A stretch of DNA of 64,000 nucleotides from Bacteroidota bacterium. GTDB lineage: Bacteria > Bacteroidota > Ignavibacteria > Ignavibacteriales > Ignavibacteriaceae. Made by a program: the position numbers and the translations under genes. Positions 33,956 to 42,670 of this stretch are shown piece by piece. The DNA lies in assembly GCA_020161395.1 (NCBI GenBank), contig JAIUOE010000011.1, forward strand, positions 58,314 through 122,313, written 5' to 3'. The notes under the pieces were generated by a model. It was not told the origin of the DNA. It worked only from the letters and a program-made list of their open reading frames with translations, and did not search any database. Position 1 is the first letter of the stretch. Each line of letters opens with the position of its first letter.

Positions 33956-35238
33956 TCTGCAGACTTACCGTTGGAAGATTGTCTTTCTGCAGCTTTTGCC
34001 ATAATTACAGATGCTACCTCCGGGAATCTTAGCAGGACATAATTGAATGCTGCCTTGTCCAGCGAATATGCCTCCGCATAACTTTTTGAGATGATGGTGG
34101 CGTTTCTTTTTGTATTTTCAAAAAGGGCAATTTCACCGAAAAAGTCACCGGCTTTCAGAGTTGCAATATGCTTTCGCTCTTGTCCACCGACCACTTCCAA
34201 CTCTCCGGACAACAGAAAGTACATTTTGTCGCCAGTGGCTCCCTCTTCAAAAATTACATCTCCAGGAATGAATATCTCTGTTTTCAATTCACCTGATATC
34301 TCACGAATAAAGTCTTCCGGAGATTCCGAAAAAGCAGTTATCATCCTGATAATTCTCTGCTTAAGGCTTATCATTACTTCATTTCGCAACGATTCAGGCA
34401 AGGAATTTAAAAATATCTGTTCATCCTTCCCTGAATAATTCCGCGAGAAAATATAATCGTAGTAATCCCCTATTTTGTGCTGGAGTTCCGGAGGGAGCCC
34501 TCTGTTACCAACAATAGTTTTAAGTCTTTCCATATTTTCATAGTAATATTGTTCCACGGAATCCCGCTTCGACAATATACCTGCAACATTACCAATCAAC
34601 CAGCCATAAATACCAACTCCAAACATCATAACCACCATGGAGTAGACCATCTGTCCTCTGGTTTCAGCAACAATGTCGCCAAATCCAACAGTTGTAAGAG
34701 TTTGAATTGTCCAGTACATCGCCTCAATGTAGAGAGAGAGGGTGTCTTTCGTCTGTACGCCGGGCTCAAGAGCTATCCACCCGCATGCCAGCCAGTGAGC
34801 GGCGAGGGTGATCCAAAAAAGGAAAAACACAATGTATAAAAAATCATTTCGCTTGAGGTCTCTCCGCCGCCAAAGTTTTTGATGTTGTGAGAGTCTCAAC
34901 AATTTTAATGACCTCAGAAGGAGAACAGGCACCAAACCAAACAATTCATAAGGAAAAACAGCCAGCAAGTCAATGAACAACCACAGATTCTTCTTTCTTA
35001 TTCCCAAATCTCTTGCCAAAGAACTGTATTGCTCACTTTTTTCTTTGTAGATGTTGTAGTTGGCGATCAAATCCCAGCCGTTTATAATCAAATTGGCAAC
35101 CAACAGGATAAGGTACAACTCATTGTAAACGATGGTACCAACAATTATCAGTGGATAATAGATGGAAGAGACAACAGCAAGAAGTGAAACGAGTATAAAC
35201 CTGATTACTGTGAGCGGATTTGATTTAAAGGACATCAT
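33952..35238 (-). CDS. six-helix K+ channel with cyclic-nucleotide-binding domain
   Basis: 428 residues. Six transmembrane helices in about 10-230 with an S4-like arginine/lysine run ('LLLRSLKLLRL', about 106-116) and the selectivity filter 'TTVGFGD' at 182-188, the K+-selective form. A C-linker leads to a cNMP-binding domain (about 300-415): 'GDVIFEEGATGDKMYFLLSGELEV', and 'GDFFGEIALFENTKRNATI' where the phosphate-binding cassette has E-I-A-L...R-N-A. It resembles MlotiK1 and related CNBD channels. It lies 5 bp downstream of ruvX, in the same strand run as the ppGpp enzyme. Confidence 0.9.
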   Translation of the reverse strand: MMSFKSNPLTVIRFILVSLLAVVSSIYYPLIIVGTIVYNELYLILLVANLIINGWDLIANYNIYKEKSEQYSSLARDLGIRKKNLWLFIDLLAVFPYELFGLVPVLLLRSLKLLRLSQHQKLWRRRDLKRNDFLYIVFFLFWITLAAHWLACGWIALEPGVQTKDTLSLYIEAMYWTIQTLTTVGFGDIVAETRGQMVYSMVVMMFGVGIYGWLIGNVAGILSKRDSVEQYYYENMERLKTIVGNRGLPPELQHKIGDYYDYIFSRNYSGKDEQIFLNSLPESLRNEVMISLKQRIIRMITAFSESPEDFIREISGELKTEIFIPGDVIFEEGATGDKMYFLLSGELEVVGGQERKHIATLKAGDFFGEIALFENTKRNATIISKSYAEAYSLDKAAFNYVLLRFPEVASVIMAKAAERQSSNGKSAD

Positions 35239-35243
35239 GGCAA

Positions 35244-35663
35244 TTATCCAAACTCCTTAAGATAATCTTCAAGTATTACCGCTGCGGCAAATTTGTCAAC
35301 CAGTGATTTATTTCGTCTTTTCGACTTTTTTGCCACGGATTGGAGAATTCTTTCACTCGCTATAGATGAGGAATATCTCTCATCATACAATTCAACTGAA
35401 ACCCCTGTCTCCTGCTCAATCGTTTTTGAAAATTTCTCGATAATGTCGGATAATACCGTTTTTGTACCGTCACCATTTAAGGGGTAACCGACAATTATCC
35501 GCACTACATCTTTCTCCTTTACCAGAATCACGATTTTTTCAATTAAAACTGAATTGTTCTCGAAGGTATCGTAAGGCGAGGCGATTATCTTCAGGGGATC
35601 ACTTAGTGCTATGCCCACTCTCTTCGAACCGTAATCAATCGAGAGAATGCGTCCTTCAGCCAC
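35244..35663 (-). CDS. ruvX: Holliday junction resolvase-like / pre-16S rRNA nuclease YqgF
   Basis: 139 residues, RNase H-like fold. 'LSIDYGSKRVGIALSDP' (catalytic Asp), 'IIVGYPLNGDGT', 'YDERYSSSIASE' (Glu) and 'KSLVDKFAAAVILEDYL' (Asp) are all conserved. YqgF matures the 5' end of 16S rRNA. It starts with GTG, overlapping the upstream stop by one base (TAGTG), so translation is coupled to the ppGpp enzyme. Confidence 0.93.
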   Translation of the reverse strand: MAEGRILSIDYGSKRVGIALSDPLKIIASPYDTFENNSVLIEKIVILVKEKDVVRIIVGYPLNGDGTKTVLSDIIEKFSKTIEQETGVSVELYDERYSSSIASERILQSVAKKSKRRNKSLVDKFAAAVILEDYLKEFG

Positions 35664-37828
35664 TATTTAGCCTCAGCCATTCTGGTGACGGAATAAACCC
35701 CCTTAACCTTCTTCAGGCGGTCGATAATTCTTGAAAGATGATTAAGGTCCTGCACAAAGAGAGTTACCTGTCCTTCGAAAAATGAATCGCTCGTGTCGAG
35801 GCTGATTGACTTGATCGATGTATTGTTGTAGCTTACTATGGTATTTGCAATATCCTTTAGCATACCGGCGGAATCGTCCCCGCGAATAACCAGACCAGCA
35901 ATGAAGGATGAATTCTCGACTTCGGGCCATTTTATAGAGACAACTTTCTCCGGTTCCACTTTCGACTTCTCAATAAGGTTACGGCAAGTCTTCCTGTGAA
36001 TCCTTATACCCTCACCGGTTGTAATAAATCCTGCAACTTCATCACCCGGAATCGGATTACAACACTTGGAATATGAGAGCATCATCTTTATTTCTTCACC
36101 ATCCACAACAAGTTCACCACCCGTTCCTCTGGCATAACGGGCGAAATCCTCAAACTCTATGTTGGGAGAACCCTGTAATTTATGATCCTTCTCCTTTGGT
36201 TCTTCCAAAATCGCTTCAATTGTGATATTCCCCTGCCCAAGCATCTTAAACATCTGACGGGTATGATGAAACTTGTTCCTCTGAAGTATTTTGGCAATCT
36301 CATTCTCACCAAGAGTGAGTTTTAATTTCTTTAACCTCTTCTCCCAGATCTCTCTGCCGCTCTCAATAAAGACCTCTTCCTCTTTATTGAGCCACTTTCT
36401 GATTTCAGATTTGGCTTTTTGAGTCTGAACAAATTTTAGCCAGTTTTTATTGGGGTGCTGATTTTTTGAGGTAATTATCTCAACCTGATCACCACGATTC
36501 AACACAAAATCGAGGGGGACAATTTTTTTGTTTACTTTCGCCCCTATACAATGATGCCCAATATTGGAATGTATGGCGAATGCGAAGTCCACCGGAGTCG
36601 ATCTGACCGGCAACCTTTTCAGGTCTCCCTTCGGAGTCATGACAAAAATTTCGTTCTCGTAGAGATTTAACTTGAAGTTTTCGATAATATTTTTTTTCAG
36701 ATCATCGCTGCCCGAACTTTCCACCATTTCCCTGATCCACTGGACATAATCATCTGTATTTCTGTCCTTTACGGTGTTCCCTTCCTTATACCGCCAGTGA
36801 GCAGCAACGCCCCTCTCGGCAATTTCGTGCATTTTTCGAGTCCTGATCTGCACCTCCACAACCCTTCCCTCGGGACCTATCAGAGCTGTGTGAATCGACT
36901 GATAATTATTAACCTTCGGAATGGCTATATAGTCCTTAAATCTGTCGGGAACAGGAATATAAAGCGCATTGATGATACCAAAAACCGTATAACAATCGAA
37001 GGAATTGTCAGAATCCAAAATCAATCTTATCGCGAAAAGGTCAAATATCTCTTCGAAGGGTTTGTTCTGCTTAATCATCTTCCTGTAAATGCTGTAGAGG
37101 TGTTTTGGTCTGCCACTCAATTCACATTTAAAGTTTTTCTCTTCGAGTGCAGCCAGAATCGGTGCCGAGAACCTGTCCAGATATTCATTTCTCTCGTCCC
37201 TTTTCAAATTCAGTTTTTTTCGAATATCGTCGTAGGCATTTCTGTTCAATTCCTTGAAAGCAAGGTCCTCAAGTTCCCATTTAATTTTTCCCAATCCAAA
37301 CCGGTGAGCAAGCGGGGCATAAATTTCGAGAGTCTCCGTGGCAATTCTTTTTCGCTTGTCAGGTTCCAGATATTCAAGGGTTCGCATATTGTGAAGACGG
37401 TCGGCAAATTTCACGATGATCACCCTGATATCTTTCATAATCGACATCAGGAGTTTTCTGTAGTTTTCTGCCTGGTTTATTTCAGCCGAACGGAAAAGCT
37501 CTTTTATTTTGGTCAGTCCGTCCACTATAATGGCAACATCCGCTCCAAAATTTCTTTTTATCAGGTCTGAAGAATACTCCTCGTTGTCTTCAACCACATC
37601 GTGCAGCAAGCCACAGGCGATTGAAACATCATCGAAGGGAATTTCTTCTATCAGTATGCGGGCTACAGCAAGCGGGTGGCTAAAGTAGGGTTCATCGGAT
37701 GCTCGTTTGTCATTTTGGTGGGCAATAGCGGCAAATTCATAGGCTTTTTTAATAAGAGCCAGGTCAGCGTTGGGTATCTTCTCTTTGCAGAGCTTCAGCA
37801 GTTCATCTAATCTTCCATCTTCACTCAT
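35663..37828 (-). CDS. bifunctional (p)ppGpp synthetase/hydrolase RelA/SpoT
   Basis: 721 residues with the full Rel architecture. HD hydrolase domain (about 25-180) with His51, His76-Asp77 and Glu80-Asp81 ('LLHDVVED'), so hydrolysis is expected to work; synthetase domain with 'RFKDYIAIPKVNNYQSIHT' near residue 300; TGS (about 385-445, 'VMTPKGDLKRLP'); zinc-finger/helical region ('YSKCCNPIPGDEV'); and a C-terminal ACT domain. The sole long RSH gene in the window, probably the general Rel of the organism. First gene of rel-ruvX-channel. Confidence 0.93.
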   Translation of the reverse strand: MSEDGRLDELLKLCKEKIPNADLALIKKAYEFAAIAHQNDKRASDEPYFSHPLAVARILIEEIPFDDVSIACGLLHDVVEDNEEYSSDLIKRNFGADVAIIVDGLTKIKELFRSAEINQAENYRKLLMSIMKDIRVIIVKFADRLHNMRTLEYLEPDKRKRIATETLEIYAPLAHRFGLGKIKWELEDLAFKELNRNAYDDIRKKLNLKRDERNEYLDRFSAPILAALEEKNFKCELSGRPKHLYSIYRKMIKQNKPFEEIFDLFAIRLILDSDNSFDCYTVFGIINALYIPVPDRFKDYIAIPKVNNYQSIHTALIGPEGRVVEVQIRTRKMHEIAERGVAAHWRYKEGNTVKDRNTDDYVQWIREMVESSGSDDLKKNIIENFKLNLYENEIFVMTPKGDLKRLPVRSTPVDFAFAIHSNIGHHCIGAKVNKKIVPLDFVLNRGDQVEIITSKNQHPNKNWLKFVQTQKAKSEIRKWLNKEEEVFIESGREIWEKRLKKLKLTLGENEIAKILQRNKFHHTRQMFKMLGQGNITIEAILEEPKEKDHKLQGSPNIEFEDFARYARGTGGELVVDGEEIKMMLSYSKCCNPIPGDEVAGFITTGEGIRIHRKTCRNLIEKSKVEPEKVVSIKWPEVENSSFIAGLVIRGDDSAGMLKDIANTIVSYNNTSIKSISLDTSDSFFEGQVTLFVQDLNHLSRIIDRLKKVKGVYSVTRMAEAK

Positions 37829-37910
37829 TACAGGTATTTGCTCCGGATATCAAAAAATTATCAGCGTAAAATAATCAAGAAAATCCACTTTATTAATGTT
37901 ATAGAAAAGA

Positions 37911-38942
37911 TTACACCCTTTTTTTCAATGAGTCGCGAAGCTGTTTCACTCTTTTGAGCCGTTCCGCAAGTTTTTTCTCGTCCCACGAATTGAAATTTTT
38001 CATAGCCAGTATCTCTTCACAGTACTTAAGTGCCTCTTTGTACATCTTAAGTTTTTCATAATTCATGGCAATCTTATGTTTAAGAGTCACTATATTGAAA
38101 TAGTAATAATTTGTTGAGACAGGAAATGTTGAGAGAATCTGTCCGTATACTTCGATCGCCTTTTTTTTGTCGATCTCCTCAAGTGCCCTGGCTTTTGTCC
38201 ACTTTACAATCCTGTTTCCGGGTGCTTTTTTAAGGATTTCATTGCAAAGATTCAGTGCTTTTGCGTACTGTTTTTTATCGATGTAAATCCAGGCGAGTGA
38301 ATTGGCAGTCAGGAAGTCGTTATAGGAGTAGTAATTTCTGTTCCTCTCCAGAATCTTAATTGCCTGCTCCGAATTATCTTCAAGGAAAGGAAGCCAGGAA
38401 AGGTCTTTTGTTTTCGAACTCTTCCAATAGTCAAAAATCGCGATGGCAGTGGAAGCCTCATAAAATTTTTTATCAAGCTCAGAACACCTTTCGAAATACT
38501 TAAGGGCACTTGTCCCCGTCTTGAATACTCCAAACCAGTCTTCCTTGATAAAATCGAAATATGCCTCATATGAATAGATGAGAGCCATGGCATAGGTATT
38601 CCACACACTCTTGCTGTTTTTGTCATAATTTTGGTCGGCAATATCTTCAGCCCGTTCAAGCTTGCTCACAATATAAGATTCGTTGAAAGGGACACCCCAG
38701 TCGTATGCTTTTACGATCTCAACTCCTGCAAGGTAAAGCGAGCCGAAAGGTAGTGACGGATAGTCCTTCTCCAGTCTTCCAAATGTAGCCTTTGCACTGT
38801 CATAGCGGGAACCGGAGAGAAATGTAATTCCCCTCTCGATAAGAGCGTGCACTTTTGAATCGGGATATTTCTGTGAATAGACGGAATAATTGAAGCAGAA
38901 TAGTAAGCTAAAAATTGCAAGGACGAGTTTGGTACGATTCAA
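37911..38942 (-). CDS. secreted tetratricopeptide-repeat protein of unknown function
   Basis: 343 residues from the TTG at 38940-38942. That start has GGAAAA about 8 nt upstream and gives a clean signal peptide (NRTKLVLAIF... ending near 'YSVYSQ'); the ATG at 38981 lies inside the previous gene and adds 13 polar residues. The mature protein is helical, with TPR-like pairs ('YDSAKATFGRLEKDYPSLPFG', 'QYAKALNLCNEILKKAPGN', 'MYKEALKYCEEILAMKN'). Probably a periplasmic scaffold. It ends the long minus-strand run from 51 kb. No enzymatic motif. Confidence 0.75.
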   Translation of the reverse strand: MNRTKLVLAIFSLLFCFNYSVYSQKYPDSKVHALIERGITFLSGSRYDSAKATFGRLEKDYPSLPFGSLYLAGVEIVKAYDWGVPFNESYIVSKLERAEDIADQNYDKNSKSVWNTYAMALIYSYEAYFDFIKEDWFGVFKTGTSALKYFERCSELDKKFYEASTAIAIFDYWKSSKTKDLSWLPFLEDNSEQAIKILERNRNYYSYNDFLTANSLAWIYIDKKQYAKALNLCNEILKKAPGNRIVKWTKARALEEIDKKKAIEVYGQILSTFPVSTNYYYFNIVTLKHKIAMNYEKLKMYKEALKYCEEILAMKNFNSWDEKKLAERLKRVKQLRDSLKKRV

Positions 38943-38955
38943 TGAGTTTTCCGGA

Positions 38956-40302
38956 TTATTTTTGAACTGCTTTATATGCAAGGATTTCGAGTAGATTCTT
39001 AAAGGGTGAAAGAGTCGGAGTATAATTAAAGTTGCTCTCCTTCAAATCGGTAATTTTGAGACCAGCCTTGATTGCGAGCGCGATGATATCACAATATCCT
39101 GAGACCTCTCTCCCGCCAAAAAAACCTGCACCAAGAATTTTACCGTCATTTCCGTAGAAAATTTTCCCAAACACTTTGTGAAAGTCAGGCATTACCTTAA
39201 TAATTGCATCAGAAGTGGCAGAGACGGATTTATACGGAATCTGATATTTTTCCATTCTTGAAGTGCAAATACCTGTTGTGGTGGCAAAATTGTTAAACAC
39301 TCTCAACGATACATTACGGATAACGGGATTCAAAAATTCATTGCCGCCTGCAGCATTTGCTCCGGCGATGTGTCCCCCGTCCCTCGCGAGTTTCGCCATA
39401 GGCAGCCACGCAGGTCTCCCTGTAACTTTTTCCTTAAGTTCTACACAATCGCCTGCTGCGAAAATATACGGGTCAGATGTTTTCATTCTGCTGTCAACTT
39501 TGATCCCCCCACAGGTTCCAATTTCAAGTCCTGCACTTCTTGCGAGATCAACATTTGGTTCAATGCCAATAGCCACAAGAACAAAGTCACATTCCTTAAG
39601 TCTTCCGTCTATTTTTATTTTCCTGACCTTCCCGCCATCGGAAAACACTTTCAAGTCGCTGGTGTTTCCGTAGAAATCGATATCCTCTGAAACGAGTGCT
39701 TCTTTAATGAGTTCCCTGATCTCCTTCACAAATCCGTGAGCAGGCAAGGGTTCTTTATCAATTAGAAAAACTTCATTTCCTGATTTCTTCAACGATTCAG
39801 CAAATTCGATACCTGAGTATGACGCACCCACAACGCACCATCTTTTATTTACAGTCTCTGACCGATTGATGAGTTGTTCAATTTCCTCAATATTGCGGAC
39901 ATAAAACACATTCTCAGCTTCACGGGGAAACAGCGGATGTATTTTGTGCCGGGCACCTGTGGCAAGCACCAGCCGGTCGTAGAGCAGGTCGAACTCCGTA
40001 CCGTTTTTTTCAGCACGAAGGACTCTACTCCGCGAATTTATGGACAGTACCTTTGTTTCGAGAAGAAGTTCGACATTATAATGGCGCGAAAAATCTTCCT
40101 TTGAAAAAAAGAGCAATTCACCGGGTGAAGCGACCTCGCCGGAGATCAGGTAAGGAATCTCGCAGGTCCCAGTGGATACATATCTTCCTGAATCAATTAC
40201 CGTTATCTCAGCATCGGGATTCTCTCTCCTCGCCTTTGCTGCAGCAGCAGGTCCTGCAGCCCTGCTCCCGATGATAACAATTTTCTTGATCAGGTGTTTC
40301 AT
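38956..40302 (-). CDS. FAD/NAD(P)-dependent disulfide oxidoreductase, CoA-disulfide reductase/NADH oxidase-like
   Basis: 448 residues. FAD-binding 'IVIIGSRAAGPAAAAKARR' (about 8-26), a redox Cys47 in 'STGTCEIPYLISGE', where CoA-disulfide reductases and NADH oxidases have C-G-x-P-Y, NAD(P)-binding 'WCVVGASYSGIEFAE' (about 153-167) and the FAD-contacting 'DPYIFAAGDCVE' (about 270-282). The residue after the Cys is Glu rather than Gly. A C-terminal dimerisation domain follows. Likely substrates are low-molecular-weight disulfides, polysulfide or oxygen. Its start shares a base with the der stop. Confidence 0.85.
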   Translation of the reverse strand: MKHLIKKIVIIGSRAAGPAAAAKARRENPDAEITVIDSGRYVSTGTCEIPYLISGEVASPGELLFFSKEDFSRHYNVELLLETKVLSINSRSRVLRAEKNGTEFDLLYDRLVLATGARHKIHPLFPREAENVFYVRNIEEIEQLINRSETVNKRWCVVGASYSGIEFAESLKKSGNEVFLIDKEPLPAHGFVKEIRELIKEALVSEDIDFYGNTSDLKVFSDGGKVRKIKIDGRLKECDFVLVAIGIEPNVDLARSAGLEIGTCGGIKVDSRMKTSDPYIFAAGDCVELKEKVTGRPAWLPMAKLARDGGHIAGANAAGGNEFLNPVIRNVSLRVFNNFATTTGICTSRMEKYQIPYKSVSATSDAIIKVMPDFHKVFGKIFYGNDGKILGAGFFGGREVSGYCDIIALAIKAGLKITDLKESNFNYTPTLSPFKNLLEILAYKAVQK

Positions 40303-41621
40303 TATTTTTCTTTAAATGATATTGTAAAAGGAACTCCTTTAAATCCAAAATGCCTTCTTATGGCTTTTTCGAGGAACCTTCTGTAGTTATCGGAAACAGC
40401 TTTTGGATAATTGCAAAAGAAAAGAAAAACGGGGTAATTATCACCTACCTGGTTGATAAATTTTATTCTGACTTCTTTTCCTGTGTGTGTCGCCGGTGGT
40501 GGTGAAGCTTCTATCTCTTTAAGAATTTTATCGTTCAACTCACTCGTTGGAATTTTTTTGTGCCGCTCCTGCTGGATCTCTTTTGCCATTTCGATGAGTT
40601 TGAATATCCGCTGCTTGGTCACGGCAGATATAAAAACCACCGGGAAATAATCATATTTACCGAGAGTTTGTGTCAGCACTTTTTCATAATACTTGGCAGT
40701 GTTGCTGTCTTTCTCGACCAGATCCCATTTGTTGACGGCGATAATCACACCTTTTCTTCGTTGAATAGCCTCTTCCAGAATCTTTTGTTCCTGATTCTCG
40801 AAGCCCTGAACAGCATCAACCATCAGCACCACTATGTGGGCATCTGCGATCGCTCTCAAGGTCCTGACCGAAGAATAATATTCAATGTTCTCTTTGATCT
40901 TTGATTTCCGTCTCAGTCCCGCGGTATCGACAATTGTGATCTCTTCACCATAAAACTTGATAATGCTGTCGATCGAATCCCTTGTAGTACCGGGAATATT
41001 CGTCACGATGCTTCTGTCGACTCCGAGAAGAGCATTAGTAAGTGACGATTTTCCTACATTGGGCCTGCCGACAAATGCAATCTTCAAACCTTCATCCAAT
41101 GGGTCTTCCTCAGCGAGCGGGAACCCGTCAATGATTACCTCGAGGAAATCGCCAGTCATTCTTCCGTTCAGAGCGGAAATGGGGTGCGGCTCTCCAAACC
41201 CAAGAGAGTAAAACTCGTGCACATTATTTTCCAGCTTTTCAGAATCGATTTTGTTTACACAGAGGATCGTCCTTTTGCCGGAAGTTCTTAATAAATCGGC
41301 TATTACTTCATCTATCGGAAGCAAGCCGGTTCTGCCGTCAACCACGAAAATAATTTTGTCAGCCTCGGTAAGGGCTATCTCAACCTGCTCTCTGATTGCA
41401 GTTTCGAACTGATCCGGAGAATCAGGAACATAGCCGCCTGTATCGATAAGCCTGAATTTTTTCAGGTTCCATTCGACATATCCAAATTGCCTGTCTCTGG
41501 TTACTCCGCTGACATCGTCAACGATCGCATCTTTTGTTCCGGTCAGCCGGTTGAACAGAGTCGATTTCCCAACATTGGGACGACCGACGATTACTACTAA
41601 ATTATCTCTCATATTTTCCAA
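40302..41621 (-). CDS. der: ribosome-associated GTPase Der (EngA)
   Basis: 439 residues with two tandem Era-like G domains. First P loop 'GRPNVGKSTLFN' (about 13-24) with 'DTGGY' and 'NKID'; second P loop 'GRPNVGKSSLTNAL' (about 182-195) with 'DTAGLRRKSK' and 'NKWDLV'. A KH-like C-terminal domain starts near 350 ('IPTSELN'). Essential for 50S ribosomal subunit assembly. Embedded in an otherwise envelope-related minus-strand run, 11 bp after the SGNH gene. Confidence 0.95.
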   Translation of the reverse strand: MENMRDNLVVIVGRPNVGKSTLFNRLTGTKDAIVDDVSGVTRDRQFGYVEWNLKKFRLIDTGGYVPDSPDQFETAIREQVEIALTEADKIIFVVDGRTGLLPIDEVIADLLRTSGKRTILCVNKIDSEKLENNVHEFYSLGFGEPHPISALNGRMTGDFLEVIIDGFPLAEEDPLDEGLKIAFVGRPNVGKSSLTNALLGVDRSIVTNIPGTTRDSIDSIIKFYGEEITIVDTAGLRRKSKIKENIEYYSSVRTLRAIADAHIVVLMVDAVQGFENQEQKILEEAIQRRKGVIIAVNKWDLVEKDSNTAKYYEKVLTQTLGKYDYFPVVFISAVTKQRIFKLIEMAKEIQQERHKKIPTSELNDKILKEIEASPPPATHTGKEVRIKFINQVGDNYPVFLFFCNYPKAVSDNYRRFLEKAIRRHFGFKGVPFTISFKEK

Positions 41622-41632
41622 ACTTTTTCATA

Positions 41633-42661
41633 TTATCTTTTGAAATCTACCTTAAATTTTTCAATTACGGCTTGTGTTAACAACTCTCCCCCACTATTTG
41701 TGAGGTGTATCCCATCATTTGCTCTGACCAAAAGCTGTTTCCCTCCGCTTTTGATGTATGCTGTGTAGTTCCCTTTATTGTCCCCAAGTACATTAATGGC
41801 TGAAATAAACTTGCCGTTGGGCATCTTTCCTGTCTCTTCCTCAAATATCTTTGAAAGGGTTCTCATCCTGCCATCAAAACCTTTGGAAAGCATTGGTGGC
41901 ATCCCTATCCAATAAAATTTCTGTGAATAATTGGAAATCATGCGGGCAAAAAGATTAACTTTACTCCTGTATAAATCGATCCAGGGCTCACTGCCGTACT
42001 GAATGTCCTTTCCATCCTGCCGAATCCCCTGAGCATCGTTTGCTCCGATCATAATTACAATCAGATGAAATTTTTTCCCTTTGCAAAGTTTGTCCAGTTG
42101 CTGAAACCAGTCGAAATAGTCCTGTCTCACCAAACCTGTGGCACTTTTACCGAAATATGTTACATCAACATTACTGATTTCTTTAAGGGCTTTTTGAAGA
42201 TTGTCACCAAACCCAACTTTCAACATCGAATCGCCAATGAGCAAAACCTGAAGTACAGTACTCTCATCAATGGTGACAGAATCTGGTGCAGGATTCACAG
42301 CGAGTGAATCAATCTTTGCCGCAAGATTCATCTCCTTTTTATCTGAAGGTGTTAGCCATGGATACTTCTTAACCGAAAGAAGTGATGCCGGATCATAATC
42401 CATCGTTGCCCGATACTCGATCTCGGCAAAATTTCTGTATTTTTCTCTCGTTGATGCGGTTAGATTTGTGTAAGGCACCTTGCTGCATACAGCATAAACA
42501 GGTTCATAGACCTGAATCAGAAAATCTCTTAACCCGGATTCAACGGGCATTCTGTAAATCCATTTGATGATATCAACCGAATTGAATAACGACAGAAATA
42601 CAACGACCACAAGGGTCATTTTAATAACGGTAACAAGTCTGTACTGTTTAGGTTGATTCAA
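41633..42661 (-). CDS. SGNH-fold (DUF459-like) membrane-anchored hydrolase/acyltransferase partner
   Basis: 342 residues. One N-terminal transmembrane helix (about 8-27) followed by an extracytoplasmic SGNH domain: 'VLLIGDSML' with the nucleophile Ser (near 145), 'VIMIGANDAQG' (near 205) and the late 'NDGIHLTNSGG' carrying Asp and His. All four SGNH blocks are present, so it should be catalytically able. It follows the MBOAT gene by 9 bp, recalling AlgI with AlgJ/AlgX or PatA with PatB, where the pair O-acetylates surface polysaccharides. Confidence 0.8.
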   Translation of the reverse strand: MNQPKQYRLVTVIKMTLVVVVFLSLFNSVDIIKWIYRMPVESGLRDFLIQVYEPVYAVCSKVPYTNLTASTREKYRNFAEIEYRATMDYDPASLLSVKKYPWLTPSDKKEMNLAAKIDSLAVNPAPDSVTIDESTVLQVLLIGDSMLKVGFGDNLQKALKEISNVDVTYFGKSATGLVRQDYFDWFQQLDKLCKGKKFHLIVIMIGANDAQGIRQDGKDIQYGSEPWIDLYRSKVNLFARMISNYSQKFYWIGMPPMLSKGFDGRMRTLSKIFEEETGKMPNGKFISAINVLGDNKGNYTAYIKSGGKQLLVRANDGIHLTNSGGELLTQAVIEKFKVDFKR

Positions 42662-42670
42662 GTGCCCCTC

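Noticed and set aside
36797..37570. 257-codon open frame on the plus strand inside the ppGpp enzyme gene
   Set aside because: Fully antisense to a well-conserved gene, no recognisable domain and no ribosome-binding site; a shadow frame.
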